64,000 nt of DNA from Filifactor villosus (lineage in GTDB: Bacteria; Bacillota; Clostridia; Peptostreptococcales; Filifactoraceae): positions 72,575 through 136,574 of the forward strand of contig NZ_JBHSHL010000033.1 in assembly GCF_042652965.1 (NCBI RefSeq). Reading direction: 5' to 3'. Shown here one piece after another: positions 34,816 to 44,231 of the stretch. A program made the position numbers and the translations under genes. The notes under the pieces were generated by a model. It was not told the DNA's origin, searched no databases, and saw only the letters and a list, made by a program, of their open reading frames with translations. Each line of letters starts with the position of its first letter. The first letter of the stretch is position 1.

Positions 34816-36969
34816 ATGAGGATAGAGCAGAGACTGGCGAAGGAGTTTTCGCTGAGGTTAACACAGGTCGAAGGGGCGATATCGTTGATTGATGAAGGCA
34901 AGACCATCCCCTTTATTGCACGTTATCGAAAAGAAGTTACCGGAGAGATGTCCGATGAAGTTTTGCGGGAGTTTCATGATCGACTTCGTTATTTGAGAAA
35001 CCTGGAGGACAAGAAGGAGCAGGTCGCAAACTCGATCCTTGAACAGGGCAAGATGACCGAGCAGATCAAGGAAGCTCTTGAGAAGGCACAGACTCTGGTC
35101 GAGGTCGAAGATATCTACGAGCCGTACAAAAAGAAGAAGAGGACGAGGGCGACCATAGCGATGGAGAAGGGGTTGGGAGACCTGGCCCTTCTGATAAGGC
35201 TCGGGAGAGAAGAAGTCGTCTTGAAGGCACAAGACTTTCTGTCCGAAGAAAAAGAAGTTCATACCGTAGAGGAAGCGATTCAAGGGGCTCTTGATATTCT
35301 TGCTCAGGAGATTGCCGAGGATTTCGAATTGAAGAAGGAGGTCCGAGGACTTGTGCACGAGTCCTCGGTGCTTGAAACTTCGCCGAAGAAGGATGCGGAG
35401 GAAAAGGAGGACTACCTTACCTACAAGATGTACTTTGAGTATTCTCAGAAAGCCAAGGAGATTCCTCCTCACAGGATTCTTGCAATCAACCGAGGAGAGA
35501 AGGAAGACATTCTCAAGGTCAAGTGGAGTCACCCCGACGAAAGGATAACCGCCTTGGTTCACAAGAGGATTCCAATGACAGAGTTCAATCGCTCCTACTT
35601 GGAAGAGACCTGTGATGACGCCCTCAAACGATTGATGTTGCCTTCGTTGGAGCGGGAGTATCGAACACAGATGACGGAGCAGGCACAGGAGAGGGCGATA
35701 GAGGTGTTCGGCAAAAACCTGCGAGACCTTCTCTTGCAAGGAGTTCTGCCCGACGTTACCATCCTGGGATGGGATCCCGCCTATCGTACGGGTTGTAAAA
35801 TCGCCGTTATCGACAAGACGGGAAAGGTATTGGCGACCGATACCGTATATCCCACCAAACCCCAAAACAAGGTGGAAGAAACCAAGCGAAAGATCCATGC
35901 CTTGATCGACAAGCACAAGGTAGATGTCATCGCTATCGGAAACGGAACAGCCTCAAGAGAATCGGAGGAGATCGTTGCACAGATCATCGCCGAGGAGAAG
36001 AGGGATGTCAGATACATCGTTGTCAACGAGGCGGGAGCGTCGGTCTATTCGGCATCGAAGCTCGGAACGGAGGAGTTTCCCGATATGAACGTATCGCTTC
36101 GGGGGGCGGTATCCATCGCAAGAAGGCTTGCAGATCCTTTGGCGGAGCTTGTCAAGATCTCTCCCGAACATATAGGAGTCGGTCAGTACCAACACGATGT
36201 CAACCAGACGAGGCTCTCGGAAGTCTTAAAGGGAGTGGTGGAAGGAGCCGTCAATACGGTGGGGATCGACTTGAATACGGCATCGGCCTCCCTCTTGACC
36301 TATGTGTCGGGGATTACTCCGAGTGTAGCCAAGAACATCATCGCCTATCGGGAGGAGAACGGCTCATTTACCCGACGAAAGCAACTGCTCAAAGTCAAAA
36401 GGCTCGGAGAGAGTGCCTATGAACAGTGTGCCGGATTCCTTCGTATCAAGGGTGGGGAGGAGATTCTTGATGACACCTTGGTACATCCCGAAAGTTATCA
36501 AAAAACCTACGAACTGCTCAAAACTTTGGAGATTTCCCCCGATACCCTCTCCGAAAACAACAGGGAAGTCTCATCGAAGATGGAGGAGGTCGATCTTAGA
36601 GAAATGGCGGGAAGACTCGACCTCGGTTTGCCTACGCTGAGGGATATCGTCAGCGAGTTGAAGAAACCGGGCAGGGACATCCGCGAGAGGAGGAACCCCG
36701 TCGATTTTTCCAAGCATATTATGAGTCTGGAAGACTTGGAGATCGGAATGGAACTCAAGGGGACCGTGAGAAATGTGCTGGACTTCGGAGCCTTTGTCGA
36801 TATCGGACTCAAGCATGACGGCTTGGTCCACATCTCGGAACTCAGCGACTCCTATGTAAAAAATCCCATGGACGTCGTCAAGATCGGAGACATCGTGTCG
36901 GTTCGTGTCATCAAGATCGACACCGAAAGGCAGAAAGTCGGACTGTCGATGAAGTCTTTGAAAAAGTAA
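34816..36969 (+). CDS. tex: Transcription accessory protein Tex
   Basis: Tex is a conserved nucleic-acid-binding protein linked to transcription and, in some species, toxin expression. The 717 residues have the N-terminal helical domain (SLIDEGKTIPFIARYRKEVTG), a YqgF-like RNase H fold (GWDPAYRTGCKIAVIDKTG) and helix-hairpin-helix motifs (LNTASASLLTYVSGITPSVA). The C-terminal S1 domain (about 640-715) has GTVRNVLDFGAFVDIGLKHD. Length is normal. The start follows GAGGAAGG. Confidence 0.97.
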   Translation: MRIEQRLAKEFSLRLTQVEGAISLIDEGKTIPFIARYRKEVTGEMSDEVLREFHDRLRYLRNLEDKKEQVANSILEQGKMTEQIKEALEKAQTLVEVEDIYEPYKKKKRTRATIAMEKGLGDLALLIRLGREEVVLKAQDFLSEEKEVHTVEEAIQGALDILAQEIAEDFELKKEVRGLVHESSVLETSPKKDAEEKEDYLTYKMYFEYSQKAKEIPPHRILAINRGEKEDILKVKWSHPDERITALVHKRIPMTEFNRSYLEETCDDALKRLMLPSLEREYRTQMTEQAQERAIEVFGKNLRDLLLQGVLPDVTILGWDPAYRTGCKIAVIDKTGKVLATDTVYPTKPQNKVEETKRKIHALIDKHKVDVIAIGNGTASRESEEIVAQIIAEEKRDVRYIVVNEAGASVYSASKLGTEEFPDMNVSLRGAVSIARRLADPLAELVKISPEHIGVGQYQHDVNQTRLSEVLKGVVEGAVNTVGIDLNTASASLLTYVSGITPSVAKNIIAYREENGSFTRRKQLLKVKRLGESAYEQCAGFLRIKGGEEILDDTLVHPESYQKTYELLKTLEISPDTLSENNREVSSKMEEVDLREMAGRLDLGLPTLRDIVSELKKPGRDIRERRNPVDFSKHIMSLEDLEIGMELKGTVRNVLDFGAFVDIGLKHDGLVHISELSDSYVKNPMDVVKIGDIVSVRVIKIDTERQKVGLSMKSLKK

Positions 36970-37079
36970 TACGCGCACTTATTTGAAATATCGATGTACT
37001 GTGTTTCAACAGAAGATGAAACAATCTTTTGTGTTTGCAGATATAGGTATATAACCCCTCTTTAGTGGGAGAGCAGTAT

Positions 37080-37191
37080 ATACTGTTATCCAATAGAACG
37101 ATTGTCTCCCTGTTTTGAGACTACGAAACTTTGTTTCATCTTCTGTGTAGTATAAATCGCTTATGTCGATGACTTAAATGAACAATAGTAT
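37080..37191. repeat. Family A interspersed repeat
   Basis: Ends are ATACTGTTATCC and AACAATAGTAT. The interior shares TTTTGAGACTACGAAAC with the 42.7 kb copy. A nearby segment (37005-37035) is an inverted partial match to its middle (TTTCATCTTCTG), suggesting a local duplication. Confidence 0.65.
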
Positions 37192-37331
37192 AAAAGGACA
37201 GTGTGTGCGGTTTTAGTCCGGATGTAACGGTGTGTTGAAATTCATAGTGATTTTCGACTTTGATACGAACTCTTTTCGTTTATAACAAAGACAAAAAATA
37301 GAGCTGAATATCGATGTGTCATAGTGCCGGA

Positions 37332-37447
37332 GAGATGCCGCATAACTCGAAAAACTATTATAAAAACAAGGTCATAGAAATGACTTGACCTTTAAAAGTG
37401 TTGATGTGAAAGACTTCTGAGTTTCGTAAAGTTCCGGAGTGTGCCCA
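37332..37447 (+). repeat. Family B repeat, upstream of the AT-rich ABC gene
   Basis: It starts AGATGCCGCATAACTCGAAAA, nearly identical over the first 20 bases to the copy at 39149. The rest is diverged and the right end is degraded. It has the same orientation as the downstream copy. Confidence 0.68.
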
Positions 37448-37509
37448 CAAGATCATTTGCAGTTATCGATTTAAACTTCCCCTAGATAACTTTATTAAGG
37501 AGGTTAATT

Positions 37510-39069
37510 ATGAAAAATAAGTATTACTTGTATTTATTTTTTCCAATCATAACAGGAGCATTGTCTCAACCTCTGCTCGCATACAGCTATATATTGTTGG
37601 GCGATTTTTTGGAAACGAAAAACGGAAATATATCACTGATCATAGCTTTAATTATTTGTTCTTTAACCGGGATTGGAATTTACCATTTTCTGACCGCTTA
37701 TATAAAGAACAATTTTAGCCTTGAAATCAAAAAAGAAGTATTCTCAAATGTACTTCTTCAGGACTTATCCGAGACAACAAAAAAAGACTATTCGGAATAT
37801 ATCAATTTGTTAAACATCAAATTGGACAAGTGGAGAGACTTGTACATAACATCAATTTTAGCTGTTTTAAAAGATGTTCTTCAAACACTTTTTTTGGGAC
37901 TTATTCTATTTAAAATAAATAAATTTATATTTATTTGTATGTCGATCCTACTTTTACCGCTTTTTTTGAACAATACAATCTTTCCAAAGATAATGAACAA
38001 AAAAGTTGACAAATATTTTGAACTTCAGGATAAGAAACTTGCAGAGCTTACGGATATTTTTAACGGCATAAATGTCATAAAAAACACCGGTTCGGAAAAA
38101 GTTTTTACAACTTTTATTTTTGCAACTTTTGACGAGGAAAATCGTTCGGTGCAATCTCTCTCTTTCGTAGAAAATGTGAGCGGTTTTTTTTCCAACACAA
38201 GTGTCGCCCTATCTCAAATAGGAGGGGTAATTCTAGCCTCATATCTTGTGACCTTGGATATAATATCTGTGGGTGCTTTTCTTGCTGTGCTTCAGATATC
38301 CTTCTTTTTGAATGAGCCTATTATATCGATGATCAATAATTATATAGCTATAAAATCTATGAAAAGCATTAATGAAGAGATAAGAGAATTTGTTAAGTGT
38401 GAAAAATCATATGTCTCCAATAAGTCTTCGCTTGCTTTCAAAAACATCAAATTAAATCATTTAAACTATATTTATGAGGACAAAAATGTATTTAAGGATG
38501 ATATAAAAGTGGTGATCGAAAAAGGTAAAAAATATATGATCAGGGGAGAGTCGGGTTCGGGCAAAAGCACACTTGGCAAAATCCTGCTTAAAATTCTTCC
38601 CGGCTATACAGGAAGTATAACCCTAAACGATAAAGACTATGCTTCTTTTTCAGAAAGTGACATAAACTGCCTGATAGAAAATATTTGTCAAGACACATAC
38701 ATCTTTAATAACACACTCCGATTTAACATTGATATTTTGAGTCAATGCTCCGATGAGGAGATTCTGGAAATCATAGATAGAGTGAATTTGAATAAATTGT
38801 TAAACGATATTTCTTCTCTCGACGTTTGTATCGATATGAACAAAAGAGAAGTTTCGGGTGGTGAAAAAAGCAGAATTGCAATAGCTAGAGCTTTGGTTGC
38901 TAAAAAACAGATTGTAATAGCTGATGAAATTTTGGCTAATCTCGATGCTGAGAACTCTCTAAATATAGAAAATATCCTACTCTCATTAGAAGATATCACC
39001 CTAATTCATATTGCACATAAGCCGAATGAGAGTCTGGTTGACAAATATGATCATATTATTGAACTCTAA
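37510..39069 (+). CDS. AT-rich ABC exporter (permease-ATPase fusion)
   Basis: The 519-residue half-transporter has about five or six helices (residues 5-290) and a C-terminal ATPase. The ATPase has GESGSGKST (Walker A), VSGGEKSRIAIARAL (signature), IVIADEILANLD (Walker B with catalytic Glu) and LIHIAHK (H-loop). It is visibly more AT-rich than its neighbours, with many ATA and AAA codons. Family B repeats flank it. A bacteriocin, peptide or drug export role is plausible, but there is no peptide gene beside it. Acquisition by transfer is likely. Confidence 0.88.
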   Translation: MKNKYYLYLFFPIITGALSQPLLAYSYILLGDFLETKNGNISLIIALIICSLTGIGIYHFLTAYIKNNFSLEIKKEVFSNVLLQDLSETTKKDYSEYINLLNIKLDKWRDLYITSILAVLKDVLQTLFLGLILFKINKFIFICMSILLLPLFLNNTIFPKIMNKKVDKYFELQDKKLAELTDIFNGINVIKNTGSEKVFTTFIFATFDEENRSVQSLSFVENVSGFFSNTSVALSQIGGVILASYLVTLDIISVGAFLAVLQISFFLNEPIISMINNYIAIKSMKSINEEIREFVKCEKSYVSNKSSLAFKNIKLNHLNYIYEDKNVFKDDIKVVIEKGKKYMIRGESGSGKSTLGKILLKILPGYTGSITLNDKDYASFSESDINCLIENICQDTYIFNNTLRFNIDILSQCSDEEILEIIDRVNLNKLLNDISSLDVCIDMNKREVSGGEKSRIAIARALVAKKQIVIADEILANLDAENSLNIENILLSLEDITLIHIAHKPNESLVDKYDHIIEL

Positions 39070-39148
39070 TGAAAAAAGAAAACATAAATCGATAAAATTC
39101 AGGAGTTTTTTTCTTCTGTCAGGTGAGATACATTGCTTTGATTTAAGG

Positions 39149-39290
39149 AGATGCCGCATAACTCGAAAAATCAGCATAAAACCAATTTTATATGAAGGGT
39201 GAAATTCTTAAAAACATTGGTATGACAGACTTTTGTATTTTACAAAATCGAAAGAAAATCACAAACTTGCCTTTGTGAGGTGTTTTCATA
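39149..39290 (+). repeat. Family B repeat, downstream of the AT-rich ABC gene
   Basis: It starts AGATGCCGCATAACTCGAAA and ends with ACTTGCCTTTGTGAGGTG. An 81-codon frame at 39233-39478 begins inside it and is not a credible gene. Its left 20 bases are shared with the copy at 37332. Confidence 0.7.
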
Positions 39291-39705
39291 GTATAAAATG
39301 TTGCAGTAGATCATTGCCCTTCACTCCATTGAAAAAAGATTATTACGAATATTCTAAAAATTTGTTCCGGAGTGTACTGTGTGGGAAATTTCAGAGAAGA
39401 TATTGTTGTTTTGTACATTGGAGGATGTTATTTCAAAGAATATTGTATAGGAAATGTTTGAATTTATGTGAAAAATAAAGTATACTATAATTGTTGATAA
39501 AAGAAATTTAGATAGATATTGCACACTTAAGAAAACTCTTTGTTACAATGAGTACGTTGAGTGTCAGACGTTTTAAAAATATTGAACTTATGAGATGGAT
39601 CATTCTGTCGAACCAACTTGTAACAATCAAGTTGCTGTTGTGCGATATGTTCTCGACTTTTATTGACAGTTCTTATTTAAAAACATTTTATACGGAGGTG
39701 CATTT
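39291..39705. other. Non-coding leader region before the YjiH-like gene
   Basis: It contains a CAACTTG/CAAGTTG hairpin at 39614-39634 and two promoter-like sites. TTGCAC and TACAAT lie 19 bases apart at 39519-39549. A TTGACA at 39663 would start transcription inside the ribosome site and is unlikely. No ORF is supported. Confidence 0.4.
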
Positions 39706-41070
39706 ATGGAAACTGTGAGGAAGGAAAAATTTTCCATGGGGCAAATTTTATTGTTTATCATTCCGTCCATCATCGGAGTGTTGTTGTTGATGACCCCTTT
39801 TAAAAAGGGCGCGGGTTCAACCGTAGCCGTATCGGTTATGTCAAAGGCGATCAACTCTGCAATCGGAAGCGTGGTACCGATCTACATTCTGGTTATGATC
39901 GTAATTTGTTTATCCTGCTTCTTTGCAATTATCTACAAGGTATCAAAGCCCGACTGGATCGAAAACAATTCTTTACTTAAAGAGATATCCGACATCTCGC
40001 CGTTTTGGCTGTTTGCCAGATTGGTCGGACTGGTATTAGGTTTTATGACAGCTCTACATATAGGGCCTGAAATCATTTGGGGAGAATATACGGGAGCACT
40101 GATCCTGTTTGATTTGATAGGAGGTTTGTTCACTATCTTCTTGGTAGCGGGTTTTATCCTTCCCTTCCTAACGGAGTTCGGACTTTTGGAATACATCGGA
40201 GTCTTCTTGACCACATTTATGAGACCGATATTTAATTTGCCGGGACGTTCCGCGGTAGACTGTGTGGCATCGTGGATCGGAGACGGAACCATCGGGGTAG
40301 CGCTTACAAACAAACAGTATGAAGAAGGATATTATACAGCCAGAGAAGCGGCTATTATCGCTACGACCTTCTCAGCGGTATCCATCACCTTCTGCCTCGT
40401 TGTTTTGGAAAACGTGGGTTTGACGGATTATTTCGGTCAATACTATCTGACAGTAGCGGTTGCGGGTATTGTTGCGGCGCTTATCGTTCCTCGTATCCCA
40501 CCCTTGTCCATGAAGAAGGATACCAGATTGAAGGAACAGGCAAAATTGAATGCGGAAGTGATCCCGAGCGGTTTTTCCAAGCATGAGTGGGGTCTTCATC
40601 TTGCAGTTAAAAAGGCGGAAACCAATGGAAGCGTGTCGGGATATCTGAAAAATGCGGTAAGAACGGTATTGAGCATGTGGCTGTCCGTTACACCGATCAT
40701 TATGGCTGCGGGTACTCTGGCTCTGATTCTGTCCGAGGCTACACCGATCTTTGATTACTTGGGAATGCCCTTCCTGCCTCTTTTGAAGTTGATGCAGGTT
40801 CCGGAAGCGGAAGCGGCAAGTGCTACGATGGTGGTAGGTTTTGCGGATATGGTCGTGCCGTCCATTCTTGCAGCAGAAATTGCAAACCCCATGACACAGT
40901 TCATCGTTGCGGCGGTTTCTGTAACACAGTTGATCTATATGTCGGAGACCGGAGCGGTTATTTTGGGCTCCAACCTTCCGGTAAACATTGTAGACTTGTT
41001 TATCCTGTTTATTGAAAGAACGTTGATTACCCTTCCGGTAGTCGTGGTGATGGCACACCTGTTCTTCTAG
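39706..41070 (+). CDS. YjiH-family membrane protein (nucleoside-recognition domain)
   Basis: The 454-residue polytopic protein has about ten hydrophobic segments. It carries the Gate/nucleoside-recognition pattern typical of YjiH proteins (GRSAVDCVASWIGDGTIGVA, TAREAAIIATTFSAVSITFC, VVGFADMVVPSILAAEIANP). The transported molecule is unknown. ATG 39706 follows GGAGGTG. No cotranscribed partner enzyme is adjacent, so context does not give a substrate. Confidence 0.85.
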   Translation: METVRKEKFSMGQILLFIIPSIIGVLLLMTPFKKGAGSTVAVSVMSKAINSAIGSVVPIYILVMIVICLSCFFAIIYKVSKPDWIENNSLLKEISDISPFWLFARLVGLVLGFMTALHIGPEIIWGEYTGALILFDLIGGLFTIFLVAGFILPFLTEFGLLEYIGVFLTTFMRPIFNLPGRSAVDCVASWIGDGTIGVALTNKQYEEGYYTAREAAIIATTFSAVSITFCLVVLENVGLTDYFGQYYLTVAVAGIVAALIVPRIPPLSMKKDTRLKEQAKLNAEVIPSGFSKHEWGLHLAVKKAETNGSVSGYLKNAVRTVLSMWLSVTPIIMAAGTLALILSEATPIFDYLGMPFLPLLKLMQVPEAEAASATMVVGFADMVVPSILAAEIANPMTQFIVAAVSVTQLIYMSETGAVILGSNLPVNIVDLFILFIERTLITLPVVVVMAHLFF

Positions 41071-41095
41071 CGGATTTTTTTGTAGTATATAATAA

Positions 41096-41143
41096 AAAGG
41101 CGAAGGACTTTGGTAAAAGACCGAAGTTTCTTCGCTCTTTTTA
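41096..41143 (+). terminator. Terminator of the YjiH-like gene
   Basis: GGCGAAGGACTT pairs with AAGTTTCTTCGCT around a GACCG-containing loop, then TTTTTATT follows. It lies 26 bases after the stop. Confidence 0.82.
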
Positions 41144-41172
41144 TTGACACAAAAGAAGGCTTGTGAGATAAT
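41144..41172 (+). promoter_or_regulatory. Strong promoter with no downstream ORF nearby
   Basis: TTGACA (41144-41149) and GATAAT (41167-41172) are 17 bases apart. The first gene on this strand starts at 41858, so the immediate product may be a small RNA. Confidence 0.65.
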
Positions 41173-41178
41173 TGTATT

Positions 41179-41282
41179 GAAAGATAAATTCTTTATATCA
41201 ACATTCTTATCCGACGCTCTTGCATAGACTCATCATGCCTGTCTTTCGGCAAGGGATGAGATAGTGTAGTTTCATTTTTTTC
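41179..41282 (+). ncRNA. Candidate small RNA
   Basis: It follows the near-consensus promoter. A hairpin pairs CTCATC (41229-41234) with GATGAG (41255-41260), with GCC/GGC inside, then 20 bases later a run of T (41274-41282) could terminate transcription. No family is recognised. Confidence 0.35.
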
Positions 41283-41406
41283 ATATTTCCATCATTCAAA
41301 ATTTCGACTACTTCGTATAGGATTCTCTGATAAAAGTTTTATACAACATAAGTCTTAAAAACGGCAATAGCGTAGGAGGCTGTATCTGTTCTTTGGTTTT
41401 ATTGTC

Positions 41407-41421
41407 ATACTGTAACAGTAT
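41407..41421. promoter_or_regulatory. 15-bp perfect palindrome
   Basis: ATACTGT-A-ACAGTAT is a 7+1+7 dyad in a non-coding stretch. It resembles a dimeric repressor operator, but no promoter elements sit in clear register with it. Confidence 0.35.
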
Positions 41422-41628
41422 AACCCAATTAATATAAGAGAGAGTGAGGGATCTTCATTTCTCGGAGCTGATACAGGGGGTTTAATAGAAGAACATTGGA
41501 AACAATTTTAACAGGAATTGATCAACATAATGCTATGAATACGATTTTCGCCTTGAGACGATATATCAATAGGGATCGTATAAACAGATGGGCAACCCCT
41601 TACCGAATCTAATACTAAAACCGAATTA

Positions 41629-41741
41629 ATACTACTATTCTTTTGAATAGGGGATATAAACAATCTGTGTCCCCTAGAAGACAGCATAGTTTTTCGTCAT
41701 CGAAAAACAGATATGTCCATACTTCTATTGAAAAATAGTAT
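41629..41741. repeat. Family A interspersed repeat
   Basis: Ends are ATACTACTATTC and AAATAGTAT. The interior (GGATATAAACAATCTGTG, AGATATGTCCATACTTC) matches the copies at 30.6 and 59.3 kb. Its right end joins a reverse module D copy directly. Confidence 0.82.
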
Positions 41742-41807
41742 CATACCCGAGTCCCGTGTTCAAACATACTCATACAGATAACTAGGTAATGCAACAGGTA
41801 ATAATGT
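41741..41807 (-). repeat. Module D repeat
   Basis: Read on the minus strand it gives TTACCTG, CTAGTTATCTGTATGAG and CACGGGACTCGGGT, as in the copies at 21.9 and 60.95 kb. It directly abuts the family A copy, as in reverse at 61.0 kb. Confidence 0.7.
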
Positions 41808-41857
41808 AAGGAGCATCAACCATAGACATATTGTAGTTGGGAAGGAGTGGATTGGAT

Positions 41858-42385
41858 ATGAAGAAACGTTCGTTATTCTTTGCTGTAATACTCGTGATAT
41901 CCTTGTTTTTTAATGTTCTGTACATCCGAGATACCTACGAGCTTAAGAAGAGTGCCTTGTACGGCCTTTGTTCCGGGGTGAGCAACCTTACCGTTGCAGT
42001 GAGCGCAGTGGAGTTTGAGCTTGAGAGGGATGAGTTTCAATATGACATTATGCTCGATCATGACATAGAGACTGCGATCACTTCTATAAAACACGGGGAG
42101 TCCTTGCTCGATATCAGTGAGCCATCCTCGGAGTTGGGCGAGTTGAAGTATTATATCGCTTCGGAGTCCTCGGCACCGAAGGATAAGGAGAGGTTTCTTG
42201 AAGATATCAGGCAGATCCATTCTGCATTAAAGGAGTTGGAAGAGGCCTTACACAGAGAAAAATCCGATGAAAATTCCACGGAAGCCCCCGTGCCTGATTT
42301 CAGCTTGTCAAAGGGAGAGATTCGCCAAGCCTTCTTGGACTTTTCAAAAAAGGTCGGACCTCTTGTTGATCAAAAACGCAATTAA
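41858..42385 (+). CDS. Small membrane-anchored or secreted protein, unknown
   Basis: The 175-residue protein starts MKKRSLFFAVILVISLFFNV, an uncleaved anchor or signal segment. The rest is charged and helical, with two predicted coiled stretches (about 45-75 and 115-130) and a short linker before the C-terminal DFSLSKGEIRQAFLDFSKKV. No family is recognised. A TTG at 41852 fits the ribosome site GAAGGAG better in spacing, but ATG 41858 gives the cleaner signal sequence. Confidence 0.7.
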   Translation: MKKRSLFFAVILVISLFFNVLYIRDTYELKKSALYGLCSGVSNLTVAVSAVEFELERDEFQYDIMLDHDIETAITSIKHGESLLDISEPSSELGELKYYIASESSAPKDKERFLEDIRQIHSALKELEEALHREKSDENSTEAPVPDFSLSKGEIRQAFLDFSKKVGPLVDQKRN

Positions 42386-42468
42386 CGTTAGTCTTGGATC
42401 TCTTTTATTTCGATAAGAAGAGGGAAATTGTGCATAAGTCGAAAGTTAGGAAAAAATCCATACAATGG

Positions 42469-42600
42469 CGATACCGCATAATTCAAAAAATCAACATTAT
42501 ACAAATGACGGAGTCTTTAAAAACTTTGATTTGAGAGGAGTTTGAGTTTTATCAGGTTCTGAGAAAAACAGAAATCCGCCTTTGTGCGGTGTTGCCGTAT
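42469..42600 (+). repeat. Family B interspersed repeat (well-preserved ends)
   Basis: It begins GATACCGCATAATTCAAAAA and ends CCGCCTTTGTGCGGTGTTGC. The terminal CCGCATAA and TTGTGCGG are imperfect inverted repeats. No ORF is present. Confidence 0.72.
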
Positions 42601-42637
42601 ACAGGGAATAGTAGTATAATTCGAGCTTCGAACAAGA

Positions 42638-42668
42638 CAAAGGCAAACACTTTGGGTGTTTGCCTTTC
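42638..42668. terminator. Terminator-like hairpin at the convergent junction
   Basis: AAAGGCAAACAC pairs perfectly with GTGTTTGCCTTT over five bases. It has an A side and a T side and lies between the small anchored protein and the phosphoesterase. Confidence 0.7.
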
Positions 42669-42685
42669 GCGTCAGGTCTGTGTTT

Positions 42686-42799
42686 AATACTATTCTCCAA
42701 GAGAAGTATGGATATATCTATTTTTTGACTACGAAAAATTGTTCTATCTTCTATTGTTCACAGATCGTTTATATCCACAACTCAAAAGAATAGTAGTAT
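42686..42799. repeat. Family A interspersed repeat
   Basis: Ends are ATACTATTCTCC and AGAATAGTAGTAT. The interior matches the 10.3 kb copy in the same orientation (TATGGATATATCTATTTTTTG; CACAGATCGTTTATATCCAC, quoted in part). It lies at a convergent junction. Confidence 0.85.
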
Positions 42800-42897
42800 A
42801 AAATACCGAGTATACAGGATGGATTATTATCGAAAAATACTTTGGAGGATGCTATACACCAAGGTATTCAACCGGTCAACTTTAATAGATCATAGGA

Positions 42898-43653
42898 TTA
42901 CTTCTTCCTTAACATACGGAATTTTCCGGTCCGTATCTCGAAGATATAGTCCTCGGAGGAGGGCATATCGGTGCTTTGTACATCGGCTACGGTCTGTTCG
43001 ATGTCGTAGGGAACCCGCACAAACTCAAGGCTGTAAGAAGAAGGTCTGTCGTCGTGCAGCTCTCCTCTTAAGATCACATAGGAAGGATCTTTGGAGTCGA
43101 GCGGATTGCCCAAACTGCCCGTATTGAAGAGGAAACGACCGTCGAAGTCCTTGAGGTAGGCGTGGTGGATGTCTCCGTAGCCGGCGATGTCCGCCTTTTT
43201 TTTGATGGAGAATTCCTCGTTCTCAAGAGAAAAGTCGAACATTTCTTCGATATGGGAAGGATCATCAAATTTGTAGAGCCTTTTGTAGACATCGAAGGGA
43301 TGGGCATGGTAGAGACGTACGACCTTACCGCTCAAATAAAAGTCGAAGACCTTGGGTAGGCTGCGCAGGTAGGCCTCATTCTCTTTGCTGATCTTGTTGC
43401 GATACCAGCGGATGGGCATCTCGTCACGAGGGGAGTAGAGAAGGAAGTCGTCCCAGTTTCCGAGGACGGCCTTTGTGCAGTGGGTCCTGCACAGGTCGAT
43501 GGTTTCGTTTACTGTGGGACCTTTGCCTACAAAATCCCCCAGGCAATAGATCTCGCTGATCTTTCTCTTTTCGATGTCTTCAAGCACTGCTTTAAGGGCA
43601 GGCAGGTTTCCATGGGTATCCGAAAAAACGGCGATTTCGGTCAAGCTTATCAT
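42898..43653 (-). CDS. Metallophosphoesterase (YfcE-like)
   Basis: The 251-residue cytosolic protein has calcineurin-like phosphoesterase motifs in order: AVFSDTHGN, YCLGDFVGKGP, LGNWDDF, HAHP and GYGDIHHAY, ending with NTGSLGNP. These bind two metal ions. Members hydrolyse phosphodiesters or nucleotides, and the substrate cannot be told. The ATG at 43653 is only one base from AAGGAG, so a TTG at 43644 (giving MTEIAVFSD) may be the true start. It does not overlap the ABC exporter genes upstream. Confidence 0.88.
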   Translation of the reverse strand: MISLTEIAVFSDTHGNLPALKAVLEDIEKRKISEIYCLGDFVGKGPTVNETIDLCRTHCTKAVLGNWDDFLLYSPRDEMPIRWYRNKISKENEAYLRSLPKVFDFYLSGKVVRLYHAHPFDVYKRLYKFDDPSHIEEMFDFSLENEEFSIKKKADIAGYGDIHHAYLKDFDGRFLFNTGSLGNPLDSKDPSYVILRGELHDDRPSSYSLEFVRVPYDIEQTVADVQSTDMPSSEDYIFEIRTGKFRMLRKK

Positions 43654-43947
43654 TCTCCTTTATAATAATTGTGTTGTGATATCGGAACACGATTGAATTC
43701 TCAGGTGTAATACTATTCTTATAGAAATGCCGGGTGCATGGAATATATCATCTACGAAAAACAGTTTGTGCGATCGATTGAAAAAGCGGAAAGCGGAGCA
43801 TCGCGTAGAAGAGAAGGGGGCACGCAGTGAATGACGAAGTTTGCTAAGCCGTTCCAAACGGATGAAACATATAAATCAGCTGTTTGAGCCTTAGAAAGTT
43901 CCGATGCTATGGTTCACGACTTGGTGTTCAGCTCCAAAAACGTCCTC

Positions 43948-44030
43948 GTTCCGTTTACACTTTCATTTACTATAAATTCCGATTTATCTCCATACCTCCC
44001 ATACACCTGACATTTTAATTGGGTTTTAGT
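43948..44030 (+). repeat. Module C repeat
   Basis: It reads GTTCCGTTTACACTTTCATT ... CATACACCTGACATTTTAAT and ends TGGGTTTTAG. It is almost identical to 61060-61141, and its second half recurs at 63555-63605. A more degraded version lies at 30571-30643. Confidence 0.8.
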
Positions 44031-44147
44031 GTTAGTCGCAATGGAAAAAAGAAGCACCGATATTCTAACGCGTCGATACTGTTGTTAATTTCAACTGTAC
44101 TATGAACCCTCCCATATTGCAATGGGGATACCGGATAAAAATAAAGG

Positions 44148-44210
44148 GAAAACCGCACAAAGGCAAATTTCTGATTTTATTCCGGTTTTTCGAGTTGTGC
44201 GGTATTGCCC
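44148..44210 (-). repeat. Short family B copy, terminator-like
   Basis: ACCGCACAA (44152-44160) pairs with TTGTGCGGT (44195-44203). On the minus strand it is followed by TTTTCCCTTTATTTTT. It lies about 20 bases after the stop of the ABC exporter gene, so it probably terminates that operon. Confidence 0.7.
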
Positions 44211-44231
44211 AAATATCAATATGTTATCATA

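Larger units (their letters stand above)
43654..44231. other. Non-coding gap with repeat modules
   Basis: It contains an ATACTATTCTTATAG half-end of family A (near 43710), a module C copy (43948-44030) and a reverse family B copy (44148-44210). No ORF is supported. The family B copy is probably used as the terminator of the ABC operon. Confidence 0.5.

Noticed and set aside
39233..39478. 81-codon frame downstream of the AT-rich ABC gene
   Set aside because: It begins inside a family B repeat and is cysteine- and phenylalanine-rich with no family resemblance.
39663..39692. TTGACA-17/18-TTTATA promoter before the YjiH-like gene
   Set aside because: Transcription would start inside the ribosome site, leaving no usable leader.
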